Assembly (NCBI RefSeq): GCF_900104475.1 | Contig: NZ_FNJR01000018.1 | Location: forward strand, 22,694-86,693 | Source: Actinopolyspora xinjiangensis | GTDB taxonomy: Bacteria > Actinomycetota > Actinomycetes > Mycobacteriales > Pseudonocardiaceae | Length of the DNA: 64,000 nt | Direction: 5' to 3' | Shown: positions 9,008 through 17,708 of the stretch, in pieces | How the letters are laid out: each line of letters opens with the position of its first letter | Numbering within the stretch: the first letter of the stretch is position 1 | Made by a program: the position numbers and the translations under genes | Notes under the pieces: model-generated | What the model was told of the DNA's origin: nothing | Database searches by the model: none | The model's input: the letters and a program-made list of their open reading frames with translations, nothing else

Positions 9008-10422
9008 ATTATAACTGGAGCGACGTGATTCACGGTGACCGTTGGAACTCCCTGGAAACACTGTGGATCGAGAGCGGTACCGAGTACAGCTGGAAGCAGG
9101 TTGACGAACTGGCCCAGTCGATCGAGGAAGTCATTGACGGTCAGGACGAGATCCGGGTCGTGCTGGTCCGATCTCCCTCGAAACTGGGATGTTTTGCGGG
9201 ACAGTTGGCCTCATGGCGAGCCGGTTGTGTCGCAGTGGCAGACGATGGTGATCTCGGACAGGGCGAGCTCGAGCATGTTCGTCCAGATCTCATTGTGTCT
9301 GTTGACGGTGACCGACCGAACGGGGTTGAACGCGAAACGCATGCAGCGGAACGTTCCCCCAGAAGTCGATTACCCGACGAAATTGTGGCTGTAAACTTCA
9401 CTTCCGGAAGCACCGGTAGCCGGAAGGCTGTCGGAGTAACCCGGGGTAACCTGCAGGCGCTCTTTAGATGCCGTGATCTGGAAGTACCGACGAGCGGTGG
9501 ACCGGTTTCCGGGAGCTTCGCGACGCCCACTTACGACGGCTGGTGGTTCGATACCTGGAAAGCAGTGGCAGCGGAAGGTGCCGTCGTTTGCATGCCGAAC
9601 GTGAACGAAGACGTCTTCGACTGGCCAGAACTGTCGAAAAAGTACGGTATCGATCGTATGCTGCTTCCCGCCGCCGTGCTCGCCACTGTTGTCGAGTCTC
9701 TGCCTGGATGCATCTCGGATATTCCTTGGTTGTACAGCGGTGGTGAGCGGTTCCGAGTGTCAACCTATCAGCAGGCTCGCCGTGCCAGACTGACGAATCA
9801 GTTCATCAACCTCTACGGCCCAGCCGAAGCCACGTTCGCCACACACAAGTACGAGTTGTCCGACGACATTACTACCGGTCCCGTTCCGATCGGGAGGCCG
9901 TTGGAAGAGTGCAAGCAGATACTGGCAGACCCTGGAGATCGTGCGGATGGCTATCACGAACTCGTCATCGGCGGGCCGTTGCTCTGTCTGGGATACATCG
10001 AGCGCGGCAGTCTCGGCACCCGATTCAGTGCGGGCGACGGAGAAGCGTCTTTCCGAACGGGCGATGTTGTACAAGTCGACAACGACGGAAGTCTCGTGTT
10101 CGCTGGCCGGTTGGACAGCCAGATCAAGGTGAACGGGATGCGAGTCGACTCGGCTGCCTTGGAGCGCGATGTGGCGGCTCTCCCAGAGGTTTCCGACTGT
10201 CGAGTCGTCCAGAACGAGAAGCACACCTTCGCTTTCGTGCGAGTTGACCAGGACCAGCTAGCCGATTCCTCCGTCAGATCTCGGATCGAATCTGTTGTCA
10301 AACAGTTCTCTAATGCTGTCAAGGTAGAGCTGATGGACCGGTTTCCGGTCAAACCTGGCGGAAAGATTGACACCACTGCCCTGGTGAGTGCGAGTTTGGT
10401 GAAAAATAAGGAGCAGGAATAG
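9004..10422 (+). CDS. Stand-alone NRPS adenylation enzyme
   Basis: A 472-residue adenylation protein without carrier or condensation domains. Motifs: A3 FTSGSTGSRK (residues about 131-140), A4 PTYDGWWFD with the alpha-amino-binding Asp, A5 INLYGPAEATF, A7 FRTGDVV, A8 GRLDSQIKVNGMRVD and A10 PVKPGGKID with the Lys. The pocket read by eye is about D-G-F-A-Y-G-L-F-A, which I do not recognise; the acidic first position argues for an alpha-amino acid. The ATG overlaps the stop of the amidotransferase gene and was chosen over longer in-frame options for that reason. It probably charges the separate carrier protein encoded immediately downstream, with a one-base overlap. Confidence 0.88.
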   Translation: MNYNWSDVIHGDRWNSLETLWIESGTEYSWKQVDELAQSIEEVIDGQDEIRVVLVRSPSKLGCFAGQLASWRAGCVAVADDGDLGQGELEHVRPDLIVSVDGDRPNGVERETHAAERSPRSRLPDEIVAVNFTSGSTGSRKAVGVTRGNLQALFRCRDLEVPTSGGPVSGSFATPTYDGWWFDTWKAVAAEGAVVCMPNVNEDVFDWPELSKKYGIDRMLLPAAVLATVVESLPGCISDIPWLYSGGERFRVSTYQQARRARLTNQFINLYGPAEATFATHKYELSDDITTGPVPIGRPLEECKQILADPGDRADGYHELVIGGPLLCLGYIERGSLGTRFSAGDGEASFRTGDVVQVDNDGSLVFAGRLDSQIKVNGMRVDSAALERDVAALPEVSDCRVVQNEKHTFAFVRVDQDQLADSSVRSRIESVVKQFSNAVKVELMDRFPVKPGGKIDTTALVSASLVKNKEQE

Positions 10423-10655
10423 TGGTTGAGATTACGGCCGAAAAAATAATAGAGTGCGTCCAGGAGTTCTCGGAAGCAGAAATCGCAGAAGATACCGACA
10501 TATTCTCTGCGGGGGTCGACTCTTTGACGATCTTACGGTGTCGAGCACGTCTAAAAGAGCGGACAGGTGTAAAGATCCCTGGTCATGTCTTCTTCGGAGG
10601 GCGCACCCCGGCAGGTATAGTCGATCTGATTGGAGAAGAAAATGCTGATCGTTGA
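10422..10655 (+). CDS. Discrete peptidyl/acyl carrier protein
   Basis: A 77-residue carrier protein with the phosphopantetheine attachment motif FSAGVDSLTILR (Ser near residue 33) and the usual four-helix spacing. The GTG start overlaps the TAG of the adenylation gene by one base, and its 3' end overlaps the P450 start, so it is tightly coupled on both sides. It is the likely acceptor for the amino acid activated by the preceding enzyme. Carrier proteins placed next to a P450, as here, often present a tethered amino acid for oxidation, which would fit beta-hydroxylation; that is inference. Confidence 0.85.
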   Translation: MVEITAEKIIECVQEFSEAEIAEDTDIFSAGVDSLTILRCRARLKERTGVKIPGHVFFGGRTPAGIVDLIGEENADR

Positions 10656-11874
10656 GAATAGTCCACTTTACTCGGCGGAATTTTTTGCGAACGACGATCC
10701 GTGGAAGTACCTGTCTGATCTCCGTGAGAACCATCCTGTCTCGATTCATCGTCGATCTGACGGTTATGAGTTCTACGCGCTGACGCGTTACGAAGACGTG
10801 TACTCGGCTTACATCGACTATGCCAGATTGAGTTCCTCGTACGGGACCATGATTGATGGTTCGTACCGGCCAGAGAAAGACTCTGCTTCTGGACGTATGC
10901 TGATTGTGGCGGACCCTCCTTCACACGGTGCGCTCAAGAAGCCGATCAAGTCGGCCGGGTTTAACCGGGCGATGCTCATGAAGATCGGTGACATCGTCCG
11001 TAAGAACATTCGTAGTGTACTGAACGATCTTTCGGTCGGTGATCAGATTGACTTCAGTCAGGTGGTAGCCCCGGAGTTGCCGAAGGGGGTTTTGGAGGCA
11101 CTTTTCGGGATTGGTACGGACGATGCGCAGAGGCTTTTGGAAGCGACGAGAACAATGATCGGATACAGGGATGAGGTGTATGCTGGAAATTCTCCGCTTG
11201 ACTCGCTGGTGGATTCGCAACTTGACGTTCTCGACTTTATGAGTGAACTAATAGATCAACGTATCAGGACAGAATCGTCCGACGACATGATTGGTTTTCT
11301 CGCTCAGTGTGTCGCGACAGGTGAGATGCCGCGTGATGTCGCTCTGCTCAACGGGTTGAATGTCGCGGTCGGTGGAAACGAGACCACGCCCCACACGGCC
11401 AGTCTGACCGTCGATACCATCAATAATGAACGGAAAGAATGGCGAAAGCTTGTCGACGGTAAGGTTTCTTGTGAAGTTGCTACACAGGAGTTCCTGAGGT
11501 GGACTTCGACTAATAGCTATGTACAGCGTCTGGCGGTGGATGATTTTGTGGTCGGCGATCATGTAATTCCTGCCGGTAGTTTCGTGACTCTGTGGAACAT
11601 GTCAGCGAACCGGGATGCTTCAGTGTTCGAGCATCCCTCGTCGTTCTTGATCGATCGAACCAATAATAAGCAAATCGCTTTCGGTGCTGGTATCCACCGT
11701 TGTATCGGTGCTCCTGTAGCGACACTGGAGATTCAAACTTTCATTGAGGAACTGGCCTCTTGGGACAAGGCGTTCGTGGTGGTCGAGCCACCGCAGCGAC
11801 TTCATTCCAACTTTATGCTCGGGTTGACAGAGCTGCAGGTCGAGGTAGCCAAAGCAGAGGACCTGAAATCGTGA
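10642..11874 (+). CDS. Cytochrome P450
   Basis: A 410-residue soluble bacterial P450. Seen: I-helix GGNETTPH (the usual AGxET region, here with Asn before Glu), the K-helix ExxR within EFLRW, and the heme-ligand loop FGAGIHRCIGAP with the Cys near residue 354. The start is the ATG at 10642, preceded by GGAGAAGAA; a longer frame four codons upstream is less likely. Its neighbours are a discrete carrier protein (overlapping) and a thioesterase (GTGA overlap), so the substrate may be a carrier-bound amino acid, as in the P450s that beta-hydroxylate carrier-tethered amino acids. The substrate cannot be assigned from sequence. Confidence 0.9.
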   Translation: MLIVENSPLYSAEFFANDDPWKYLSDLRENHPVSIHRRSDGYEFYALTRYEDVYSAYIDYARLSSSYGTMIDGSYRPEKDSASGRMLIVADPPSHGALKKPIKSAGFNRAMLMKIGDIVRKNIRSVLNDLSVGDQIDFSQVVAPELPKGVLEALFGIGTDDAQRLLEATRTMIGYRDEVYAGNSPLDSLVDSQLDVLDFMSELIDQRIRTESSDDMIGFLAQCVATGEMPRDVALLNGLNVAVGGNETTPHTASLTVDTINNERKEWRKLVDGKVSCEVATQEFLRWTSTNSYVQRLAVDDFVVGDHVIPAGSFVTLWNMSANRDASVFEHPSSFLIDRTNNKQIAFGAGIHRCIGAPVATLEIQTFIEELASWDKAFVVVEPPQRLHSNFMLGLTELQVEVAKAEDLKS

Positions 11875-12590
11875 CTGAATTCGGGAAAATCGAGAGCTTG
11901 ATAGTATCCTTCCCGGCCGCTGGAGCTGGCAGCACCACGTTCCAGTGGCTGGAAAGTTGTGCTGCTCGGCGCGGTGCGGTATACGTCAGCATGCTGAATG
12001 CGGATTCAGTTGACGCTCTCGTATCACGAGACTGGCATGAAGGTACTCTTGACGAAATTCAGCAGGTCGTGGATCGAACGCGCCCAGAGCAGGTAGTCCT
12101 GGTCGGGCACAGTATGGGGGGACTGTCGGCATTCTGTCTGTCCCATGACCTCGGTTCGCGGATCGCTAGACCAATCGGGACACTGTTAATAAACACGCCG
12201 TGTCCCGACGCTGAAGGACGAATACCGACGATGTCTGAATGCTCAGATTCAGAAATCGGGGAAATGCTCGCCGACGATGGATTTCCAGAAGATTTGATCA
12301 GTGATAAAGAAATGCTTTCCGAGGTGTCCGCCGGTCTGCGATCGGATGCCAATGTCGCTGATTTTCTTGCTGTGTCTGTGAGCGAAACCAACACTATTGG
12401 AAATCTGCACGTCCTTGCGACGCGCGATGATAGGTTTATCGGGACGAGTCGGTGCGCCATGTGGCGAGACTGGGCCTCGCACGAATTTCACCTGATAGTG
12501 GAGCATGGAGGTCATATGCTCAATGGTACGCCGTTTGCTACTCTGGAAAGAACTGTCGGTTCGGTGATTGCGTCTGTACGAGGAGCATAG
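11871..12590 (+). CDS. Type II thioesterase / alpha-beta hydrolase
   Basis: A 239-residue alpha/beta hydrolase of thioesterase type. The nucleophile elbow is VGHSMGGLSA (Ser near residue 83), and a late VEHGGHM supplies the probable catalytic His. The GTG start overlaps the P450 stop (GTGA). In NRPS systems such proteins release the product from, or edit, carrier domains. With no integral thioesterase domain in this operon, this or the second thioesterase at 13894 may perform the actual release. The N-terminus (IVSFPAAGAGSTTF) resembles the FPxAGxxxxxF start of type II thioesterases. Confidence 0.82.
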   Translation: MTEFGKIESLIVSFPAAGAGSTTFQWLESCAARRGAVYVSMLNADSVDALVSRDWHEGTLDEIQQVVDRTRPEQVVLVGHSMGGLSAFCLSHDLGSRIARPIGTLLINTPCPDAEGRIPTMSECSDSEIGEMLADDGFPEDLISDKEMLSEVSAGLRSDANVADFLAVSVSETNTIGNLHVLATRDDRFIGTSRCAMWRDWASHEFHLIVEHGGHMLNGTPFATLERTVGSVIASVRGA

Positions 12591-12591
12591 C

Positions 12592-13869
12592 GTGGACAAG
12601 CTACAAAAAACTATGGGTGGGACCGTAGGCACATTCGTAGCGTTGTCTACAATTCTGGGCAGTGGGATGATGATCCTTCCTGGGACGAGTTACCACCAGC
12701 TTGGTAAGTCAGCGTGGCTACCCTGGGCAGCTGCTGCGGTTTCTGTTGTTCCGTTGCTTTATTGCTATGCTTGGCTCGGTAGACGCTATCCATCGGCATC
12801 GGGTGTTGCTTATTATTCCGAGGTGGCTCTCGGGGGGACTACCGGACGTACCTCAGGATTGCTCGCGACTTTTGCGCTGACCACCGGAATTCCGGCAACA
12901 GCCATAACGGGGGGACGTTACGTAGCGGAGTTTTCTGGTATAAGCGCCTTGGCATTGGTCTTCCCAATTATGGTCCTGGTCGGTGCTACTGTGGCCGCGT
13001 CCGCCGGCGCGAACGTGTCGGGAAAGCTGCAGGTAGGTTTGATCCTCGGTTTGTTCGTGATGGTCTCTTGTACGGCGGTGATCGTACTGAGTGTTCACGG
13101 GATCGAACCACCGAATTCGAGTATGGAGCTGCTCTCATTGAGCAGCTTTGGAAGTGTACTCACCGCTGTCTATGTAGCATTCACCGGTTGGGAGACGGTA
13201 TCTTTCACCTTCGAGGAGCACAAACGTTCCGATCTTATTCCGCGTATTTTCGTGTCCTCTTACGTGATCGTGGTTGCCCTGTACTCGCTTCTGCTGTTGG
13301 GGCTGTTCGCCGCCGCGGACTCCACGGACAGCACGCTGAAATCGGCACCACTTTTGATCATCGCAGAAAAATCACTGGGTGATTTGGCACGTCCCGCAAC
13401 TCTGTTGTTGGTGATCGCTTGTATTTCGGCGAATGTGTTCGCTTCGGTGCTGGCACTGTCTCGCTTGGTGTTTGGTCTTTCGCGTAGTGGCTACCTTCCA
13501 GCTTTGCTGAGCAAGGTGCGTGATCGGGATCTTAACCCAGTGACGTCAGTAGTGGTGGTCGGCTCGATATTGGCAATGATCGCGCTTCTCGGATCCAGTG
13601 GTCTCTTTCGGTTCGAGCTGTTGTTCGTCTTGTCTGGCGGAATCTACTTCGTCCTGTACGGTGTTGGTGCTGCATCGTTCGCCAAGCTCGCACGTGGGAG
13701 CATGGCGCGAGTAGTCAGCTTGATGTGTGCTGTGACGGTTCTGCTGGTGACCATCCTTGCGGGGCCGTCTATGTGGTTTCCCTGGATATTGTTCTTTCTG
13801 GTCTGGATAGGAATCAGCGTCCTTAATCGCTGGACGTCGAACGTTGAGAAGAAAGACGTGCGCGTGTGA
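12592..13869 (+). CDS. APC-family amino acid permease
   Basis: A 425-residue integral membrane protein with about 12 predicted membrane helices and the amino acid-polyamine-organocation start GGTVGTFVALSTILGSGMM, where the GSG loop of helix 1 binds the substrate alpha-amino group. The GTG start has AGGAG eight bases upstream. Positioned between two thioesterases in the same operon, it probably exports the product, imports a precursor, or serves self-resistance. An amino acid transporter here supports the idea that the product is a small amino-acid-like molecule. Confidence 0.88.
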   Translation: MDKLQKTMGGTVGTFVALSTILGSGMMILPGTSYHQLGKSAWLPWAAAAVSVVPLLYCYAWLGRRYPSASGVAYYSEVALGGTTGRTSGLLATFALTTGIPATAITGGRYVAEFSGISALALVFPIMVLVGATVAASAGANVSGKLQVGLILGLFVMVSCTAVIVLSVHGIEPPNSSMELLSLSSFGSVLTAVYVAFTGWETVSFTFEEHKRSDLIPRIFVSSYVIVVALYSLLLLGLFAAADSTDSTLKSAPLLIIAEKSLGDLARPATLLLVIACISANVFASVLALSRLVFGLSRSGYLPALLSKVRDRDLNPVTSVVVVGSILAMIALLGSSGLFRFELLFVLSGGIYFVLYGVGAASFAKLARGSMARVVSLMCAVTVLLVTILAGPSMWFPWILFFLVWIGISVLNRWTSNVEKKDVRV

Positions 13870-13893
13870 GCTTTATATTTTTTGGAGGAAACA

Positions 13894-14589
13894 GTGGGTG
13901 AGATTTCTGGAGATACGATTTTCTTTCCGGGTGCAGGTTCGTTCGGTGGCGAGCTTCGGCCAATAATTCGAGAACTTGAACCGATGGCATGGCTCGTCAA
14001 GTACCCTGGCCGTTTTGGCAGTGACTTCGGTACGGTCGCTGAGTCCTTCGAGGAGATCGTGCAATCATGTACCATGCAGGCGAGCTGTCGAGCATCGATG
14101 AGTTCAGTGCTGTTCGGACACAGTTTTGGTGCTTACGTTGCGTATGCTACTGCGGCGAAGCTGGAAGAGCTTGGTATGGAGATCTCCGCGTTGGTGGTCG
14201 TCGGTGCCACAGCACCCATGTGGCTCGAGGTGTCGGAAGCAGTTTCGAGTACATCATCCGGAACGGCTGCGTATCTCGACAGTGTCGATCCCGCTGTGTT
14301 GGCCGATCTGCCGTCAGATGAGTGGCGAGAGGTCATTATCGATACCGCGATGCATGATCTGCGTCTGCTCAGGCAGTTCACCACCTTGCAGTGCGGGCCG
14401 GTGAACTGCTCCATTTTGGCGGTCCATGGGGATTCGGACCCGTTGACCTCGGATACCGGAGTTGGTGATTGGGAACGCACTACCCACGGCGGGTTTTCCC
14501 GACACGTCTTCTCTGGTGGGCACTCCGACTTTCTTCGATCATCGGACTATGTGTCATGGTTCCGTGCTGTTCGGGCTGATCTGGGCTAG
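13894..14589 (+). CDS. Type II thioesterase
   Basis: A 231-residue type II thioesterase, the last gene of the operon. It has an N-terminal FFPGAGSFGGELRP, the Ser elbow LFGHSFGAYVAY (Ser near residue 74), an Asp-containing HGDSDPL and a His in FSGGHSDF, completing the triad. The GTG start at 13894 was chosen because GGAGGAAACA lies just before it; an upstream TTG is possible. A second thioesterase beside that at 11871 suggests one for editing and one for release, or separate carriers served. The higher-GC relic zone starts immediately downstream. Confidence 0.87.
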   Translation: MGEISGDTIFFPGAGSFGGELRPIIRELEPMAWLVKYPGRFGSDFGTVAESFEEIVQSCTMQASCRASMSSVLFGHSFGAYVAYATAAKLEELGMEISALVVVGATAPMWLEVSEAVSSTSSGTAAYLDSVDPAVLADLPSDEWREVIIDTAMHDLRLLRQFTTLQCGPVNCSILAVHGDSDPLTSDTGVGDWERTTHGGFSRHVFSGGHSDFLRSSDYVSWFRAVRADLG

Positions 14590-14609
14590 GTAGTTACCGA
14601 TGGATTTCA

Positions 14610-14950
14610 TAGTTGTCGGTTGGGTGTGTCATACGAAGGAGGGCGTACCAGGAATTGGACCTGTTGGAATCGTTGTTGCCGCAGGTCACGCCGCTAAGAA
14701 AGTGGCTAAAGGCGCTTCGGTGGTCTCGAGAAGGATTGAGCAGCAGGATTTACCTGCTCGGCGAGGAGGAATGGTCGTCTGAGCCTGCCGGTGGCTCCGG
14801 GGTAAGCTGGTGACACTCCGCAGTTTCTGTCGTTGTTGGTGGCCATCCGAGTCCCCCGGTCGTGGAGATCCGCACAGTAGCTCGGTGCGGGGTATCGCCG
14901 ACAAGGCTTACTCGTCTCGTGCGATCCGCGCTCACCTACGGCATCCCTCT
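14610..14950 (+). pseudogene. IS5-family transposase relic
   Basis: Translated pieces in more than one frame match the intact IS5-type transposase at the right end of the window: LLPQVTP at about 14675, and GIADKAYSSRAIRAHLR at about 14888. The middle of the gene, including the first catalytic Asp region, is deleted and the frames are shifted. The remnant lies on the plus strand and directly truncates a thioesterase fragment. No inverted repeats could be recognised. Confidence 0.75.
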
Positions 14951-14957
14951 GCGGGAA

Positions 14958-15167
14958 ACATTTTACTACGATGGCAGTATCGGAGCTGCTATGCCGTTGC
15001 AAATCCTCTCCCGTGCTGATGTCCAGGTGATCGAGGAGACCGCCTCTGCCCAGTGGCGTGAGTTGACGTTGGAACCGTATCGGCACGATTCCCTGCCTGG
15101 CGGTCACTTCTACGCATCTGAGATGTGGCGGGCTCTGCCAACCCACATCACCGTGATCGATCGATAG
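14958..15167 (+). pseudogene. Thioesterase C-terminal fragment
   Basis: About 70 residues ending at a TAG at 15165 resemble the C-terminal third of a type II thioesterase: AMPLQILSRADVQVIEETA (the strand before the Asp loop) and SLPGGHFYASEMW, the loop with the catalytic His. The N-terminal two thirds, including the Ser elbow, are missing and replaced by the IS5 relic. It is probably the tail of a destroyed biosynthetic gene that once preceded the MFS gene. Confidence 0.65.
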
Positions 15168-15205
15168 GCGTGGTTCGACCGGGAAAGTCTCAAGAGAACC
15201 TGATC

Positions 15206-16172
15206 ATGACCGATCATTTCACGGCCAAGGCCACCTATGCTCAGGTCTTCGCGGTCGCTCAGTTCCGCGTCATATTCGCAAGTCGGCTGCTTGGCGTCAT
15301 GTCGGATACGCTGCGGTCCGTCGCGCTGGCGGCGCTGGTGTTCAACCAGACCGGCTCTCCGTTGTTGACGGCGATGGCGTTCACGATCAACTTCCTTCCT
15401 CAAGCCGCGGGTGGTCTGTTTCTCGCCGCGATGGCGGACCGGTCCTCACCGCGGACCCTCATCACCACGGGCTACGCACTCCAGTGTGCGGTCGGGCTGC
15501 TGGGGGGGGCACCTTCCGGTCGCGGCGAGTCTGTTGCTTGTCGCAGCCGTGGCCTGCCTGACACCGGTCACTACCGGTGCCACCGGCCGCTTCCTGTCCG
15601 AGGTGCTGACCGGGGACGTTTACGTGCTCGGCCGTTCGCTGCACTACCTGGTCGTCGTCGGGGCGCAGCTGGTGGGCATGGCCGTTGGTGGGGTGCTGAT
15701 CGTGTGGCTAGGTCCAGAGTGGACGGTGTTGGTCACCGCAGGTGGGCACCTGCTCGCGGCGTTGATCAGCCGCTTGTTCCTGCCGTACACCGAGGTGGTT
15801 GGCGCGGACGGGTCGATCGTGCGTAAGACCTTGCGAGGTAACGCCGCGCTCGTCGCTACCCCCGAGCTCATCAAACTGATCATGGTTCAGTGCTTGCCCG
15901 CCGGGTATTTGGCCGCCGCGGGAAGCCTGGTCATCCCGTACGCCGGACAGCGTGCGTTCAGTCCGGCGGAGACCGGCCCTGTGCTGGCGGCCATCTCGGT
16001 CGGCATGCTCATCGGCGACCTCGTGATCGGGCCGGTGTGCACACCTGCCACCCGAGAACGACTCGTCCTGCCGTTGCTGTTGGTCATGGGCGCGCCTTCG
16101 ATCGCGCTCGTCCTGGATCCGCCGTATCCGGCGGTCCTCGCGGTGTACGTGATCACCGGTATCGGACCCCGC
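15206..16172 (+). pseudogene. MFS transporter, frameshifted and truncated
   Basis: An ATG at 15206 opens an MFS-type protein (FASRLLGVMSDTLRSVALAAL, then FTINFLPQAAGGLFLAAMAD, matching the helix 1-2 loop of drug exporters). The frame breaks at a run of eight G residues near 15500 and continues in another frame with more membrane helices (for example GAQLVGMAVGGVLIVWLG). It stops being MFS-like near VITGIGP at about 16170, where transposase-like sequence begins. It therefore has a slippage-prone frameshift and a C-terminal truncation and is unlikely to be functional, unless the G run is a sequencing error or a phase-variable switch. Confidence 0.75.
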
Positions 16173-16331
16173 CGCACGTTCGGCTGTCACCGATGGGTCA
16201 TCGAACGCAGCCCGGCCCGACTGACCGGCTACCGACGATTGACCACCCGCTACGAACGCACAGCCCACCACGTCGCCGCCTTTCTCACCCTCGCCGCAGC
16301 CCTCACTTGCTACAAAAAACACACCACATGA
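16173..16331 (+). pseudogene. IS5-type transposase C-terminal relic
   Basis: The sequence joined to the MFS remnant reads RWVIERSPARLTGYRRLTTR followed by an alanine/leucine-rich end, AAFLTLAAALTCYKK. This matches the C-terminal RWxxER...RR region of IS4/IS5-type DDE transposases, where the Glu is catalytic. Nothing upstream of this domain remains. It marks the event that cut the MFS gene. Confidence 0.6.
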
Positions 16332-16369
16332 GACAATCTCTTAACCTTCTGAAGACTATCGATATAAAT

Positions 16370-16707
16370 ATCCTGGAAGAGCTGGATCTGCATCTGGTTT
16401 GTGATCGCTATGTCACCCACGAAACAGCGACCCTCAAGAAACGGCTCTTGCGGCAACCGCGCTTCCACATGCTTTTCACGCCGGCCAGCGCTTCGTGACT
16501 CAACCTCGTGAAACGCTGGTTCGCCGGACTCACTCCCCACGAACTCCGCCGCTCGGCCCACTACGGCGTTGCCGAATTCGGAGCCGACGTACCTGGTCAG
16601 AGGCCTGGAAGGCCGTTCCCGGGCCCTTCGTCCGGACCAAGACCGCCGACGACATCCTCGACACCCTCGCGACCTGCTGCCAACGAATCAACAACGCAGC
16701 ACACTAG
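16370..16707 (+). pseudogene. IS630-family transposase C-terminal relic
   Basis: Fragments in three frames line up with the C-terminal half of an IS630/Tc1-type transposase: LDLHLVCDRYVTHETATLKK, then FHMLFTPASAS, then KRWFAGLTPHELRRSAH, then FVRTKTADDILDTLATCC ending in CQRIN. At least two frameshifts separate them, so the gene is dead. The N-terminal helix-turn-helix and the first Asp are absent. It abuts the stop of the thioester-reductase gene on the opposite strand. Confidence 0.7.
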
Positions 16708-17708
16708 GACAGGTCCCAGATCTGCCGGGGCAGCCCCGTGAGGTAGTCGACCAGGTGGCGCAGAGCGGTTTCACTCGACTCGATGGTGGGAGCGGGTGGG
16801 CCGGCGGGAATCCGGCCCAGCGAGGTGGGGAACGGCTCGGCGTTGTCGTAGGCGGCCATGAGGTTGGCGGCACGTTCGATGACGCTGGGGGCCGCGGAAC
16901 TGGAGGAGCGGGAGAGGACGGCGGTGAGCACCGTGGAGGCCACCGCGGGGTCGATCAGCCGGGTGTGGAAGATCGTCTGGTCGATGTCGCGCAGTTCTTC
17001 GTCGTCCTGGGCACGGGCGGCGACGGCGTCGGTGGCGATCTCGATGACGCGTTCCATCGGTAGGGCGGCCGGACCGGCGGTGAGCCAGTGGTCACCGTGC
17101 GCGTCGTGGTCGTGGGCGAGAGCGGCCAGCGCGGCGGCGACGGTGTCCCGGGAAACGAGGTCGACGCGAGTACCGGGCGTGCAGGGCAGGAAGGGGAGCT
17201 GGCCGGACAGCGCGAAGCCGAGCAGGTAGTGGAACGCCTGGAGCCGCGGGACGTCGCCGATCACGGTGGAGATACGGGCGATGCAGGCGGGCAGGCCGGA
17301 TTCGCGGACCAGGGTCTCGCCCGCGGATTTGGTGGCGGCATACGCGTCGATGGGGGTGCCGTCACCCGCGCGGGTGATGAACGCCGTGGAGCCGTGCACG
17401 AGGCGGGCTTCGGCGTCCGCGACGAACCGCAGGACGTGGCCGGTGCCGACGACGTTGATCCGGTGCAGGTGCTCGTGCGAGGCCGAGAGGTTCACGGCCG
17501 CCGCGCAGTGCACGACCACGTCCACCTTGGCCGCGAGCTCGCGGTACTCGGCCGGGTGGAGACCGAGCCAGGGCCGGGTCACGTCGCCGCGCACGGAAGC
17601 GGTGCCGACCGGTTTGTGATGGGTGAGCGCGATGACCTCGTCGGTGCCGTCCAGCTCGCGCAGCAGGGCGGAGCCGACGGCGCCGGAGGCTCCGGTGATC
17701 AGGATCAT
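16704..17708 (-). CDS. NAD(P)-dependent thioester-reductase/epimerase-like protein
   Basis: A 334-residue extended SDR. The N-terminal MILITGASGAVGSALLREL binds NAD(P), VVVHCAAAVNLSAS is the strand-4 motif, and IDAYAATKSAGE carries the YxxxK pair. The arrangement resembles the free-standing reductase domains that release carrier-bound acyl chains as aldehydes or alcohols (the HglB/thioester-reductase group) more than sugar epimerases. The ATG overlaps the stop of the dehydratase gene (ATGA), so it is the last gene of the five-gene PUFA-like operon. Function as reductive off-loader is inferred from position; modification of a head group is the alternative. Confidence 0.75.
   Translation of the reverse strand: MILITGASGAVGSALLRELDGTDEVIALTHHKPVGTASVRGDVTRPWLGLHPAEYRELAAKVDVVVHCAAAVNLSASHEHLHRINVVGTGHVLRFVADAEARLVHGSTAFITRAGDGTPIDAYAATKSAGETLVRESGLPACIARISTVIGDVPRLQAFHYLLGFALSGQLPFLPCTPGTRVDLVSRDTVAAALAALAHDHDAHGDHWLTAGPAALPMERVIEIATDAVAARAQDDEELRDIDQTIFHTRLIDPAVASTVLTAVLSRSSSSAAPSVIERAANLMAAYDNAEPFPTSLGRIPAGPPAPTIESSETALRHLVDYLTGLPRQIWDLS

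Noticed and set aside
5455..10422. A hidden condensation domain in either adenylation protein
   Set aside because: Both proteins begin within about 20-40 residues of the adenylation core, and no HHxxxDG motif is seen in this operon.
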